From positions 186,001 through 250,000 of the forward strand of contig NZ_FQWB01000004.1 in assembly GCF_900129545.1 (NCBI RefSeq): DNA of 64,000 bases, given 5' to 3'. Shown piece after piece: positions 28,201-39,600 of the stretch. The notes under the pieces were generated by a model. It was not told the DNA's origin, did no database searches, and was given only the letters and a program-made list of their open reading frames with translations. How positions within the stretch are numbered: position 1 is the stretch's first letter; every line of letters starts with the position of its first letter. Both the position numbers and the translations under genes were made by a program. This DNA comes from Flavobacterium fluvii (lineage in GTDB: Bacteria; Bacteroidota; Bacteroidia; Flavobacteriales; Flavobacteriaceae).

Positions 28201-30097
28201 AGTAAATGGTAAATTGAAAGGTATTTTAATTCAAGAACCCGATACTGCCCCACTTCCTTACACCTCTGGCACTAATGGCAGCTGGGAAACAGATGGTTCT
28301 TGGACCAACTATCCCGTTTGGGATGTACCCAATAGTTACGGTCTAGACGGCACAACAAAAATAGATTGGAATATCGTTAAAACATCACATAATATTACTT
28401 CCAATGGCAACAAGACTGTTTTGGGATTATTGGTAAACAGTAGTACATTAAGCGCAGCCAATAATTCAAAAATTGAGGTTTCCAGTTATCTAAAACTAGA
28501 TGGAAAAATAGATTTGGCAGGAATGTCACAGTTAGTACAAACTGCCAATAGCGACCTGGACGAAACAAGTACCGGATCTATCGAAAGAGACCAACAAGGA
28601 CAGTCCAATCTTTACAATTACAACTATTGGTGTTCGCCGGTAAACCCAATAAATACGACAGCTAACAATACCAATTACACCGTTGGCGGGATATTAAAAG
28701 ACGGAACTACAACTACACCACAAAACATCACTTGGGTTGGTGGTTATGATGGCGCTCCCACATCTCCAATAAGTTTGGCAAGATACTGGCTGTATACCTT
28801 TGATAATTATGCAAATGAATATGCCAATTGGAATCAAATACGGGAAACCGACCCAATACGAGTGGGTCAAGGGTTTACAATGAAAGGAAGCAGAACTGGA
28901 ACTGGGACCCAAAATTATACTTTTGTTGGAAAACCAAATAACGGAACAATCGCTACAAATACTGTAGGTAGCGATCAATTATTGCTGACCGGAAACCCTT
29001 ATCCATCAGCATTGGATGCAACAGCATTTATAAATGACAATTCAAGTTCTATTGATGGCACCTTATATTTCTGGGAACATTACACCAGCAACAACACCCA
29101 TGTTTTAAGAGATTATCAAGGTGGTTATGCAGAAAGAAATTTAACTGGAGGAGTAGCTCCTACAGCATCGGGAGTCGATTTCATTAGCCAAGCAGGAACG
29201 CCGTCAAGAGGAATTCCCAACCGATATATTCCGGTGGGACAAGGCTTTTTTGTAAATGGAAAAATAGGTTCTGGAGGCACGGTCAATTTCAATAATAGTC
29301 AAAGATCTTTTCATAAAGAAGATGATGCTTCAAATTCCAATGTGATGTATAAAACCCGAGCCGGTAAAAACATCTCTCCAAACAATGATAATGACCCAGT
29401 TACAGACAACAATAATTATCAAAAAATTCGTTTGGGATTCAATTCTCATAACGATTATCACAGACAAGTACTGTTAGGATTTATGAACGAGAAAGCTAGC
29501 AGTGAAATGGATTATGGATATGATGGATTAAATATGGATGATTTCCCTAACGATATGTACTTTTTGGCTGGAGAAAACCAATTGGTAATTCAAGGTGTGG
29601 GTTTTTTTGATGAAAATACCTCCCTTCCTATTGGAGTGAAAACAGATGCCGAAGGCAAAGTATCCTTCACCATTGATGATTTGGAAAACATGCCAACTGG
29701 ACAGAGCATTTTCATTTATGACAATGTTTTAGACAGTTACAACGACATTAGGGAACAAGCCTATGAAGTTGTTTTACCAGCCGGTACAAATGATTCCCGC
29801 TTCTCGCTTCGATTTAAAGACAAAACCCTAAACGTGAAACAGAATTCGATCAATGGTATCAAAATCGCACATATTCAAAATGGAAACATACTTGTAATAA
29901 ACAATAACTCATTGGATATCACGGTTGAAAAAGTGACTCTTTACAATATCCTTGGTCAATCCATTTCCTCTTGGAAAATTGAAAATCAAGATCAACAAAA
30001 TATTCGAATTCCACTAAAAAACATAAGTTCTGGAATATATATTGCCAAAGTGAAAACTGCCAATGGCGACATTACCCAAAAAATTATTGTTCCTTAA
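25214..30097 (+). CDS. Giant T9SS-secreted surface protein with LamG domain (1627 residues)
   Basis: The start is ATG 25214, which begins the signal peptide MRKTTFLKKIFILIPFLL ending near GVAQ; an upstream TTG frame to 25142 adds nothing recognisable. The N-terminal 500 residues carry the pattern VLFAGLYWTG, YTVADIALKEG, GGWSMVVIYENP and AVTLFDGYAYV found in large flavobacterial surface proteins. A DUF11/CARDB-like unit (GQSINYSLSITNEG) follows. A LamG/concanavalin-like domain (NFDGVDDNINF, RWYHVAVTFDG, DEFRVWN) lies at about 27560-28050. The C-terminal half is shared with the next gene, and the end is a type A T9SS sorting tail (TLYNILGQSIS, SSGIYIAKVKT, KIIVP). Likely adhesin or polysaccharide-binding protein exported by T9SS and attached to the cell surface or released. 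Confidence 0.88.
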   Translation: MRKTTFLKKIFILIPFLLCSFLGVAQTQAPTSPQVNFLQRTASATPTQKVYNVKGDFTMLGNTNLTLVTPSNTNNNEGNAMKYVDIDGDPTTLNSSMATLELSNGGENSANPNCSTVLFAGLYWTGKSDDNNETFSFGTNISNNSTVANTNYTMTVSRGGTGGPPSNYYPIYTFTGNSHTYAFSFTNNNSGSSIVTLSIDNGASSNIPVTYNSGIATFTTPYTSNVTYGAQFTINSLTRDTQKNKTEPEYQSSSSANVSNPLTKNYNKKVVSLKGPGDSNYTTITGNSQIRFPGASDSGIFIGYQEITNYVKAHGPGAYTVADIALKEGTNSSPGFSGGWSMVVIYENPIMKSRAVTLFDGYAYVNGQLAAAAPYTAQGEYGTIPISGFTTVGSGPVNMKLGVMAAEGDVATNSGSDYLAVQKLNADPAVYNTTNYLTLNHAGNTTTNFFNSSIYPIPTGGTTNSNPNLVNNTGVDFSMFTIPNVGNAVIGNNQTSTTFRFGSTYEVYTIFGFAMSVDAYIPEPKGLTSVTSINNVPNPPVLSALPGQSINYSLSITNEGTEATNNTIVAIPIPTTAIFNTGATITYHTYNGFTTSNVPYFDSATNKIIWNLGTLPITANHPEYIYADLSFTLNVTTDCAIILSAGCSPEVSLETGTITGTGATSGSSFTKYFFQGYDTSTCHLPISGSIKVAIDASSCLSSMAGPDQLASCGGEYATLGASTAKAGSWSIVSSPAGGGEIFSDITSPTSSFYSPNLGAYTLRWTTTCNTTDDVVVTFLLCNVVNFDGVDDNINFKNNHNLNSGNFSLEIWVKSNATNANTQTIISKHLSPTAIDGYDLRLVNNLISFNWNNNSIIATHAIDTNRWYHVAVTFDGTNYKLYIDGILEKTAAGVNPTLNSVDSILGAMSQNTNTPYNYYYGYADEFRVWNVSLTVDQIRQMMNQEIINDGSNNVKGAIIPKNISGLSWTNLTGYYQMNRASDISNGYLVDKSGNTIKVNGKLKGILIQEPDTAPLPYTSGTNGSWETDGSWTNYPVWDVPNSYGLDGTTKIDWNIVKTSHNITSNGNKTVLGLLVNSSTLSAANNSKIEVSSYLKLDGKIDLAGMSQLVQTANSDLDETSTGSIERDQQGQSNLYNYNYWCSPVNPINTTANNTNYTVGGILKDGTTTTPQNITWVGGYDGAPTSPISLARYWLYTFDNYANEYANWNQIRETDPIRVGQGFTMKGSRTGTGTQNYTFVGKPNNGTIATNTVGSDQLLLTGNPYPSALDATAFINDNSSSIDGTLYFWEHYTSNNTHVLRDYQGGYAERNLTGGVAPTASGVDFISQAGTPSRGIPNRYIPVGQGFFVNGKIGSGGTVNFNNSQRSFHKEDDASNSNVMYKTRAGKNISPNNDNDPVTDNNNYQKIRLGFNSHNDYHRQVLLGFMNEKASSEMDYGYDGLNMDDFPNDMYFLAGENQLVIQGVGFFDENTSLPIGVKTDAEGKVSFTIDDLENMPTGQSIFIYDNVLDSYNDIREQAYEVVLPAGTNDSRFSLRFKDKTLNVKQNSINGIKIAHIQNGNILVINNNSLDITVEKVTLYNILGQSISSWKIENQDQQNIRIPLKNISSGIYIAKVKTANGDITQKIIVP

Positions 30098-30615
30098 AAC
30101 AGGATAAATTGAAAATTAAAAAATCCATAAAAAAACTTTCTTTCCCTCTTCTTTCTTAAATACATCAAATCATTAAAAATCAACAACTTATGTTTTATTT
30201 TATTTATTTATAAAACAGGATTAAATGATTTCTAAAATAAAAATTTAACAGTATAAATACCTAAAACCAATAAATAAATATCTATTTTAACATTTTTACA
30301 AAATAAAACACATTGATTTAAAGTGTTTTACAAATTTAAATCAAAAAGCAAACAAGAGAAAAATACAAATCCTATTTTACCCAAAAAAGCTTCTTTTTGG
30401 GGTAAAAAACAATCAAAAAACTGGATTTAAACAAAAATTAAAAAAATATTATATCAAAAAAAGTATTTTATCGATTAAACAAATCCGTTAATCGGAATAA
30501 CAATTTAATTTGTTAATATATTTTCTTAAATACCTAATTTTGAAATAAGTATACATTAAAAAATACCACAAAAAAATCTAAACAGTAGATTTTTTAATTT
30601 TAAAATGTAAACACT
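30098..30615. other. 518-base AT-rich spacer between the giant genes
   Basis: No gene. An imperfect hairpin at 30375-30405 (TTTTACCC arm, loop GCTTC, GGGGTAAAA arm) is not followed by a T-run. The promoter at 30509-30542 serves the downstream gene. Confidence 0.6.
30509..30542 (+). promoter_or_regulatory. Promoter of the HYR-repeat protein (TTTG-N22-TAATTTTG)
   Basis: TTTG at 30509-30512 and TAATTTTG at 30535-30542, 73 bases before the start codon. Spacing is at the long end of the accepted range. It suggests that this gene is transcribed separately from the preceding giant gene. Confidence 0.5.
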
Positions 30616-33600
30616 ATGAAGAAAAACTACTTTTTTATATTTATATTATTTTTCAGTTATTCTTTTGGTTATAGTCAAAATATTGGCGATTTCCAATCAA
30701 AGAACATAGGAGCATCAATCTGGAACAACACTTCATCTTGGGAAACTTGGGATGGAAGTTTGTGGACTTCCACCTCTTCCTATCCAGGTCAAAACCCAGG
30801 AACTTACACCGTAACTATTTCAAACAATACTACAATTACAATTCCTTCTGATTTATCAACAACTTCAATGGGTGACTTGATTGTAAATGGCACATTGGTT
30901 TTGGGCAATGGTACATCCAATCAACATATCACGACATTATCAACAAAATTACTTACCATAAACCCGACAGGAGCCCTAACATTCTCTGGACCTAAAGTGA
31001 GGTTAATTTTACCAGCTTCGGATGCCGTTATAATAATTGGCCCTTCTGGAACCATAAATGGTAGTTGCACCAATAATGATGAAATTTTTATAGACACAAA
31101 CAAATATGCCACTTGTGTTGGTTCAGGATCTAATACCTATTCCTTTGGAGAACTTATTGCAGCTGGCGGATCCGTAAATGCCAAAATAACCAACCCTGCT
31201 ACTAATTCAGTTGTTCCTGGTTGTACCCTAATCAATTTAACTGGAGGATATGATGGCACAGAAAACAATGTGACCTACCAATGGAAAGTTAGAGACCCTA
31301 ATGGATCAACAACAACCATAAATTCAGGAAGCTTGATTGATGCAACAGTATCTACATCAACTTCATTTACCCCTAGTTTATCAGGGGAACATTTAGTTTC
31401 ATTGGAAGTTACAACTTCATCATTGGCAACTAATGTAGAAACAAGAATTTTCAATGTTGTTGATACTACCAATCCAACAATAACGGCTCCTGCAAACATT
31501 GCCACAACCACCAACACGGCTTGCACCACAACTGGAGTCGCTCTTGGAACACCAACAACTAATGACAATTGTTCCGTGGCAAGCGTGACAAACAATGCTC
31601 CTGCCGCCTTCCCTTTGGGAAACACAACCGTGACTTGGACGGTAACCGATGCTGCCGGAAATTCCGCAACGGCAAATCAAACCGTGACCGTAACCGACAA
31701 CATCAATCCGACAATTACCGCTCCTGCAAACATTGCCTCGACCACCAACACGGCTTGCACCGCAACTGGAGTGGCTCTCGGAACACCAACAACTGGAGAT
31801 AATTGTTCCGTGGCAAACGTAACCAACAATGCTCCTGCCGCCTTCCCATTGGGAAACACAACCGTGACTTGGACAGTAACCGATGCTGCCGGAAATTCCG
31901 AAACGGCAAATCAAACCGTGACCGTAACCGACAACATCAATCCAACAATTACCGCTCCGGCAACTGTAAACACAACCACCAACACGGCTTGCACCGCAAC
32001 TGGAGTCGCTCTTGGAACGCCAACAACTAATGACAATTGTTCCGTGGCAAACGTAACCAACAATGCTCCTGCCGACTTCCCATTGGGAAACACAACCGTG
32101 ACTTGGACGGTAACCGATGCTGCCGGAAATTCCACAACGGCAAATCAAACCGTGACCATAACCGACAACATCAATCCAACAATTACCGCTCCAGCAACTG
32201 TAAACACAATTACCAACACGGCTTGCACCGCAACTGGAGTCGCTCTTGGAACACCAACAACTGGAGATAATTGTTCCGTGGCAAACGTAACCAACAATGC
32301 TCCTTCCGCCTTCCCATTAGGAAACACAACCGTGACTTGGACGGTAACCGATGCTGCCGGAAATTTCACAACGGCAAACCAAACAGTAACCGTAACCGAC
32401 AATATCAATCCAACAATTACCGCTCCGACAACTGTAAACACAACTACCAACACGGCTTGCACCGCAACTGGAGTAGCTATTGGAACACCAATCACCGCCG
32501 ACAATTGTTCCGTGGCAAACGTAACCAACAATGCTCCTGCCGCCTTCCCTTTAGGAAACACAACCGTGACTTGGACAGTAACCGATGCTGCCGGAAATTT
32601 CACAACGGCAAACCAAACCGTAACCGTGACCGACAATATTCTACCGACAATTACCGCTCCGGCAACTGTAAATACAACCACCAACACGGCTTGCACCGCA
32701 ACTGGAGTCGCTCTTGGAACACCAACAACTGGAGATAATTGTTCCGTGGCAAGCGTAACCAACAATGCTCCTGCCACCTTCCCTTTAGGAAACACAACCG
32801 TGACCTGGACGGTAACCGATGCTGCCGGAAATTCCGCAACGGCAAACCAAACCGTGACCGTAACCGACAATATTCTACCGACAATTACCGCTCCGGCAAA
32901 CATTTCCTCGACCACCAACACGGCTTGCACCGCAACTGGAGTAGCTCTTGGAACACCAACAACTAATGACAATTGTTCCGTGGCAAACGTAACCAACAAT
33001 GCTCCTTCCGCCTTCCCTTTAGGAAACACAACCGTGACTTGGACAGTAACCGATGCTGCCGGAAATTCCACAACGGCAAATCAAACCGTGACCATAACCG
33101 ACAACATCAATCCAACAATCACTGCACCTTCAGCCACTACAGGCACAACCAATGTCGGATGCACCTCAACCAACGTGGTTTTGGGCACACCAATCACTGC
33201 AGATAATTGTTCCGTGGCAAGCGTAACAAACAATGCTCCTACCGCCTTCCCATTAGGAAACACAGCCGTGACTTGGACAGTAACCGATGCTGCCGGAAAT
33301 ACCGCAACGACAAACCAAACCGTGACCGTGACCGACAATATTCTTCCAACAATCACTGCTCCATCAGCCACTACAGGCACAACCAATGTCGGATGTACCT
33401 CAACAAATGTGGTTTTGGGAACACCAACAACTAATGACAATTGTTCCGTGGCAAGCGTAACAAACAATGCTCCTACCGCCTTCCCATTAGGAAACACAGC
33501 CGTGACTTGGACAGTAACCGATGCAGCAGGAAATACAGCAACGGCAAACCAAACCGTGACCGTGACCGACAATATTGTTCCAACAATAACCGCTCCATCA

Positions 33601-36600
33601 GCCACTACAGGCACAACCAATGTCGGATGTACCTCAACAAATGTGGTTTTGGGAACGCCAACAACTAATGACAATTGTTCCGTAGCTTCGGTAACGAATA
33701 ATGCTCCTGCTGCCTTTCCATTAGGAATCACAACCGTGACTTGGACAGTGACCGATGGATCTGGAAGAACAGCCACGGCAAACCAAACCGTGACCGTTAC
33801 AGACAATATTAATCCGACAATAACAGCACCCGCAGCTGTAAACGCAACCACCAACACGGCTTGCACTGCAACCGGAGTCACTCTCGGAACTCCAACCACC
33901 GCCGATAATTGTTCCGTGGCAAGCGTGACAAACAATGCCCCCGCAGCCTTCCCATTAGGAATCACAACCGTGACTTGGACGGTAACCGATGCTGCCGGAA
34001 ATTTCACAACGGCAAACCAAACCGTAACCGTGACCGACAATATTCTACCGACAATTACCGCTCCGGCAACTGTAAACACAACTACCAACACGGCTTGCAC
34101 CGCAACTGGAGTCGCTCTTGGAACACCAACAACTGGAGATAATTGTTCCGTGGCAAGCGTAACCAACAATGCTCCTGCCGCCTTCCCATTAGGAAACACA
34201 ACCGTGACCTGGACAATAATCGATGGATCTGGAAGAACTGCCACTGCAACCCAAACCGTGATCGTAACCGACAACATCAATCCAACAATTACTGCACCTT
34301 CAGCCACTACAGGCACAACCAATATTGGATGCACCTCAACCAACGTGGTTTTAGGCACACCAATCACTGCGGATAATTGTTCCGTGACTTCGGTAACCAA
34401 TAATGCTCCTGTTGCCTTTCCATTAGGAAACACAACCGTGACCTGGACAGTGACCGATGGATCTGGAAGAACTGCCACAGCCACTCAAACCGTAACCGTA
34501 ACCGATAATGTAAATCCCACAATAAGTTGTCCAGCAAATATTTCTCAAAATGTTGGGACGGGAACTTGTACAGCAAGCATAACTACAACAAATCCAACAA
34601 CGGCAGACAATTGTTCCATAACAAAATTGACTTGGGCTTTGACTGGAGCTACTGTTGCCAGTTCAGCAGCCACAGGCATTAACAATATTGGCACAAGAGC
34701 ATTCAACTTGGGAATCACAACCGCTACTTATACTATAACAGATGCCGCAAACAACACCGCAACTTGTTCTTTCACAATAACGGTTACAGACAATATCAAT
34801 CCAACAATTACTTGTCCGGCAAATATTTCTCAAAATGTTGGGGTGGGAACTTGTACAGCAAGCATAACTACAACAAATCCGACCACTGCAGACAATTGTT
34901 CTGTAACAAAATTGACTTGGGCTTTGACTGGAGCTACAGTTGCCAATTCTGCAGCCACAGGAATCAATAATTTAGGAACACAGGTATTCAACTTAGGAGC
35001 TACTACTATTACATACACAGTATCTGATGCGGCAAACAACAGTATTAGTTGTTCATACACTGTAACTATAACTGACAATATCAATCCAACAATCACTGCT
35101 CCTTCAGCCACAACAGGCACAACCAATACTGGATGCACCTCAACTAACGTGGTTTTGGGAACGCCAACAACTAATGACAATTGTTCAGTAACAAGTGTAA
35201 CAAACAATGCTCCTGCCGCCTTCCCATTAGGAATCACAACCGTGACTTGGACAGTGACCGATGGATCTGGAAGAACAGCCACGGCAAACCAAACCGTGAC
35301 CGTTACAGACAATATTAATCCGACAATAACAGCACCCGCAGCTGTAAACGCAACCACCAACACGGCTTGCACTGCAACCGGAGTCACTCTCGGAACTCCA
35401 ACCACCGCCGATAATTGTTCCGTGGCAAGCGTAACAAACAACCATCCATCGACAACCTATCCGTTGGGAAGCACGATAGTAATTTGGACAGTGACTGATG
35501 GATCCGGAAGAACCGCAACGGCAAACCAAACCGTAAACGTAACCGACAATATCAATCCAACAATTACTTGTCCAACAAATATAACTGCAAATACAAGTGC
35601 TTCTTGTACTGCCAGTGTGGTTACACCAACTCCAACCACGGCCGACAACTGTTCCGTAACAAAATTGACCTGGACATTAACCGGTGCAACTATTGCCAGT
35701 TCAGCGACAACTGGAATAAACAATTTAGGAACCAAAGTATTTAATTTAGGAATCACTACCGCAACATACCGAGTAGAAGATGCAGCCGGCAACTTTACCA
35801 CTTGTTCATTTACGGTTACGGTTATCGACAATATAGCACCAACAGTAACCTTGTCAAATGTAACAGCACAATGTTCTATTACATTAACCGCCCCAACAGC
35901 CTCAGACAACTGTGCCGGAACAGTTACCGGAACAACAAATGATGCAATAACCTATTATACTGAAGGAACATATGTTGTCACTTGGGTTTTCAATGATGGC
36001 AATGGCAATGTTACCACAAGAACCCAAAATGTAACCATTGATGACACAATTGCGCCAGTAGCAAATCTGGCAAGTTTGCCAACATTAAATATTTCAGGTT
36101 GCCAAATAGATACTTTAACACCTCCAACGGCAACTGATAATTGCCGAGGAACAATCACTGGCACAACAACTCAATTGCCAATTACGACCCAAGGAAATAC
36201 AGCTGTTACTTGGACTTATAATGATAGTAACGGAAACATAACAACACAAACACAAAATATAGTACTGACTGCACCTCCAATTTCTGGAGGTAATTTGGCA
36301 GGATTTATTTCTACCATAGTTCCTTCAATGACTCCAAGTGACAACATTGCCATCACTTCTTGCCCTGATGAAGAAAACCCAATAAGAATAAATTTATCGA
36401 ATCAAATAGGCTCAATTGTCCGTTGGGAAAAATTTGAAGCTGGAGATACAGCATGGAGTATTATTGCCAATACCAATAATTTTTATGATATCGTCTTTAA
36501 TTTCAGCAACACTAAATCTACTTTGTTCAGGGTGCTAATTCAGGTAGGAAACTGTACGAGATATTCCAATATTGTAAATGTACACGCCATTCCTCCAGAT

Positions 36601-39600
36601 GTTCCTCCTATATTAGACCAAAATAGTTTCAATATATGTCTAAACAACAGCGTTACTTTAGTGGCACGTAGTGGATATACTTCTACTGTTGATGTTGGAG
36701 ATGGAGGAGATTTCAACAGTGGACAATTTCCAGACAAATGGGATCCTACCCAATGGAAAATAGACGGAGAAGTCGCAGGTGCTCAATGGACCGCAGCAGG
36801 AAACAACACCAAATTCAATAATTGGTCTGGAACCAACAATCATCCCGTTGGAACATTGTACAAAATCGAATACAATTCCAATGATTTGAAATTTGGAATA
36901 GCCCATGGTAATTTCAATAGTGCAGCTTACATTGCTGATTTTGGAGTAGGCCCAACAACTTTGGAAACACCAATTTTTAGCCTTGTAGGATTAAAAACTG
37001 CCGCAGTTCAATTTGACCAAGCCTATAACCTTCACGCTGGTGATTATGCCAAGCTGGAATTGTCGTTAGACGGTGGATTAACCTATACCGTGGTATTACA
37101 AAATTTAATGGGAACTAGTCCTCAGGCTAAATCTTGGGCTCCCGTTCCCTATCCATACCAAGCACCAAAATCCAATAATTCCACCACCACTTATTTTAAT
37201 TTTCAAAACGACAACTCCTCTTTTGACATCTCTGAATATATTGGAAACACCAACGTCAGGGTCAAGTGGACCTTTTTTGGAACAACCGATGAAAGTACTT
37301 GGGCAATTGACAACATCACCATTCCGGTTAGACCTTATACCGATATCATAGAATGGACTGATGGCCTTGGAACACCCGGAGAGTACATCATAAGAGATCA
37401 ATTGGCAGCTGCATACACTTTTACTCCTTCTGCACCCGGTGTTCACCAATATGGTGCAACATCCTTGATTAATGGATGCAGGGCCTATGATCCAGATGGA
37501 ACAGCAATTGCAACTGTAAAAGTTAATTATGCCTACGCTGGCCAAGCAATTGCATATACCAATGCTGAATGTGGAGAAAGAACAGTTCAGCTCAATGCAT
37601 ACGACAACACAAAATCAGCGGACTTGAACAAGGCCAACGGTGCTTACCCATTGGCCCTAAATACTTTTAGCGATGATCCAGGCACGGGCGAAACAGGAAA
37701 ATGGTCTGTTTTTTCAACAACAAATACCTGTGGAACCTATAGTTTTTCGGAGATATCCAGTCCAACCTCTACATTTTCAGGAGATGCAGGAGTTTATATT
37801 TTGAGATGGAAACTAGACGTTTCGGGTTGTTATAGTGATGTTCAAGTAACATTGACTAACTGTAATGTTGTCGATTTTGACGGCACCAATGATTATGTAA
37901 CTTTTAAAAACAATTACGGCTTGGTTACTGATTTTAGTATCGAAGTTTGGGTAAAACCAAATCCACAACCTGCAAACCCATTAAGCAACATACAAACAAT
38001 CCTTTCCAAACGAAATGCAAATAATCTTATCAATGGTTACGATTTGAGACTAACCGGTACCACATTGTCTTTTAATTGGAATAGTGGCAGCCAAATAGTT
38101 TCTCCCTTCCCATTGACAACCAGTAGATGGTACCACGTTGCCGTTACCCGAAATAGCGGAATTTATAGATTATATGTGGACGGAATTGAAGTAGTAAATG
38201 CTGCTGGTTCTGCACCTATAGTTAACACTTCTGACTGTATCGCTGGTGCCATGGATCAAACAGGTAGCGCTCCAAACAGACCCGTAAATTATTTTTCAGG
38301 TTGGTTGGATGAATTACGAATCTGGAATACAGGCTTGACTCCTGACCATATCCGTCAAATGATGAACCAACAAATTATCAATAACAGTACTGCCGTCAGA
38401 GGAGAAATAATACCCCTTGACGTTAAAGGTCCTGATGCCAATAAAGATGGAATTGATGACCAACCTCTACTTTGGGCCAATTTATTAGGCTATTATCGCA
38501 TGAACCAAATAGCTTGTGGTTATCTTAACCCTTTTGGAGGAAAAGGAGTTGATGGCAAATTAAGAAACATCACTAGTTCACAAGAAGAAACCGCTCCTTT
38601 GCCTTATACCTCAATTAGGGATGGTAATTGGACAGATAGAGGCACTGGAACAACTCCATGGAAATATGGCGATTCTGTCTGGGATTATCCAAACAGCATT
38701 GGTTACAATGGGACTCCGATAGACTGGAATATTGTACAAACAGCTCACAACATCAATTCAGGAAACAAAGACATTACCGTTTTAGGCTTAATTTCAACTG
38801 CGGGGAAATTAACCATTGCAGACCCTGTTGCTACCGCTCCTATCGAAAACAATGATGGTCAAAGTCTATGGATTACCCATTATCTAAAATTGAACGGGAC
38901 AATTGATCTAGTGGGAGAATCACAATTGTTGCAAAAAAGATATTTACCAACCCAATTCATCGAAAGCACTTTGGATGTAACCAGTTCAGGATACATTGAA
39001 CGTGACCAACAAGGGAAAAAAAATAGTTTCAATTATAATTATTGGTCCTCGCCTGTAAGCAACATTCAAGGAATAATCAACAATACGACCTACTCGCCAG
39101 CAAGTGTTTTGAGAGACGGAACAATTTCTTCGACACCCAAAAATATAACTTTTGGAGATGGAGCCTTTTTTGCCGATGGAACTTTGTCAAATCCTATCCT
39201 GACAAGCAACCGTTGGATATGGTCCTACAATTCTAAAACACTTGAATCGAATACCGAATGGCAAGATTATTACCAATGGAACTATATTGGAAACACTGGT
39301 CTTTTAAAAACGGGGGAAGGTTTTACCATGAAAGGAACTGGTGGAATTGCGGCAATTGATGCATTGCAAAACTATGTTTTTGTCGGAAAACCCAATAACG
39401 GAGATATTGCGCTACCATTGCCTTATGACCAAACCTATTTAGTAGGAAACCCATATCCATCCGCCCTCGATGCCGATGAATTTATTTTGGATAATTTGGC
39501 CGGCAGAGCTGGCGTCAATGTTTTCAATGGTGCCCTTTATTTCTGGGATCATTTCGGACTATCCAACAATCATAACCTTGCTGAATATGAAGGTGCTTAT

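Larger units (their letters stand above)
31468..36270 (+). repeat. HYR repeat array, main period 234 bp
   Basis: In-frame tandem repeat with a 234-bp period for most units, and about 285 bp for the three long ones. DNA identity between neighbouring units is high. Variant blocks (APATVNTTTNTACTATG type and APSATTGTTNVGCTSTN type; DAAGN versus DGSGR before the last strand) are mixed among units, indicating recombination. The strong bias opens long antisense frames. Confidence 0.95.

Noticed and set aside
30375-30405. Hairpin in the spacer between the giant genes as a terminator.
   Set aside because: No T-run follows on either strand, and it is 278 bases past the stop codon.
32145-34484. Long antisense open frames across the HYR array (308 and 467 codons, plus many shorter ones at 234-base steps).
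   Set aside because: They mirror the repeat period of the sense gene, consist of low-information repeats of GALLVTxATEQLS type, and have no promoter or start context. They are a by-product of codon bias in the repeats.
31468-36270. Regular 234-bp repeats considered as a CRISPR-like or satellite array.
   Set aside because: The period is too long, there are no short identical repeats with unique spacers, and the whole array is one translated frame with conserved protein landmarks.
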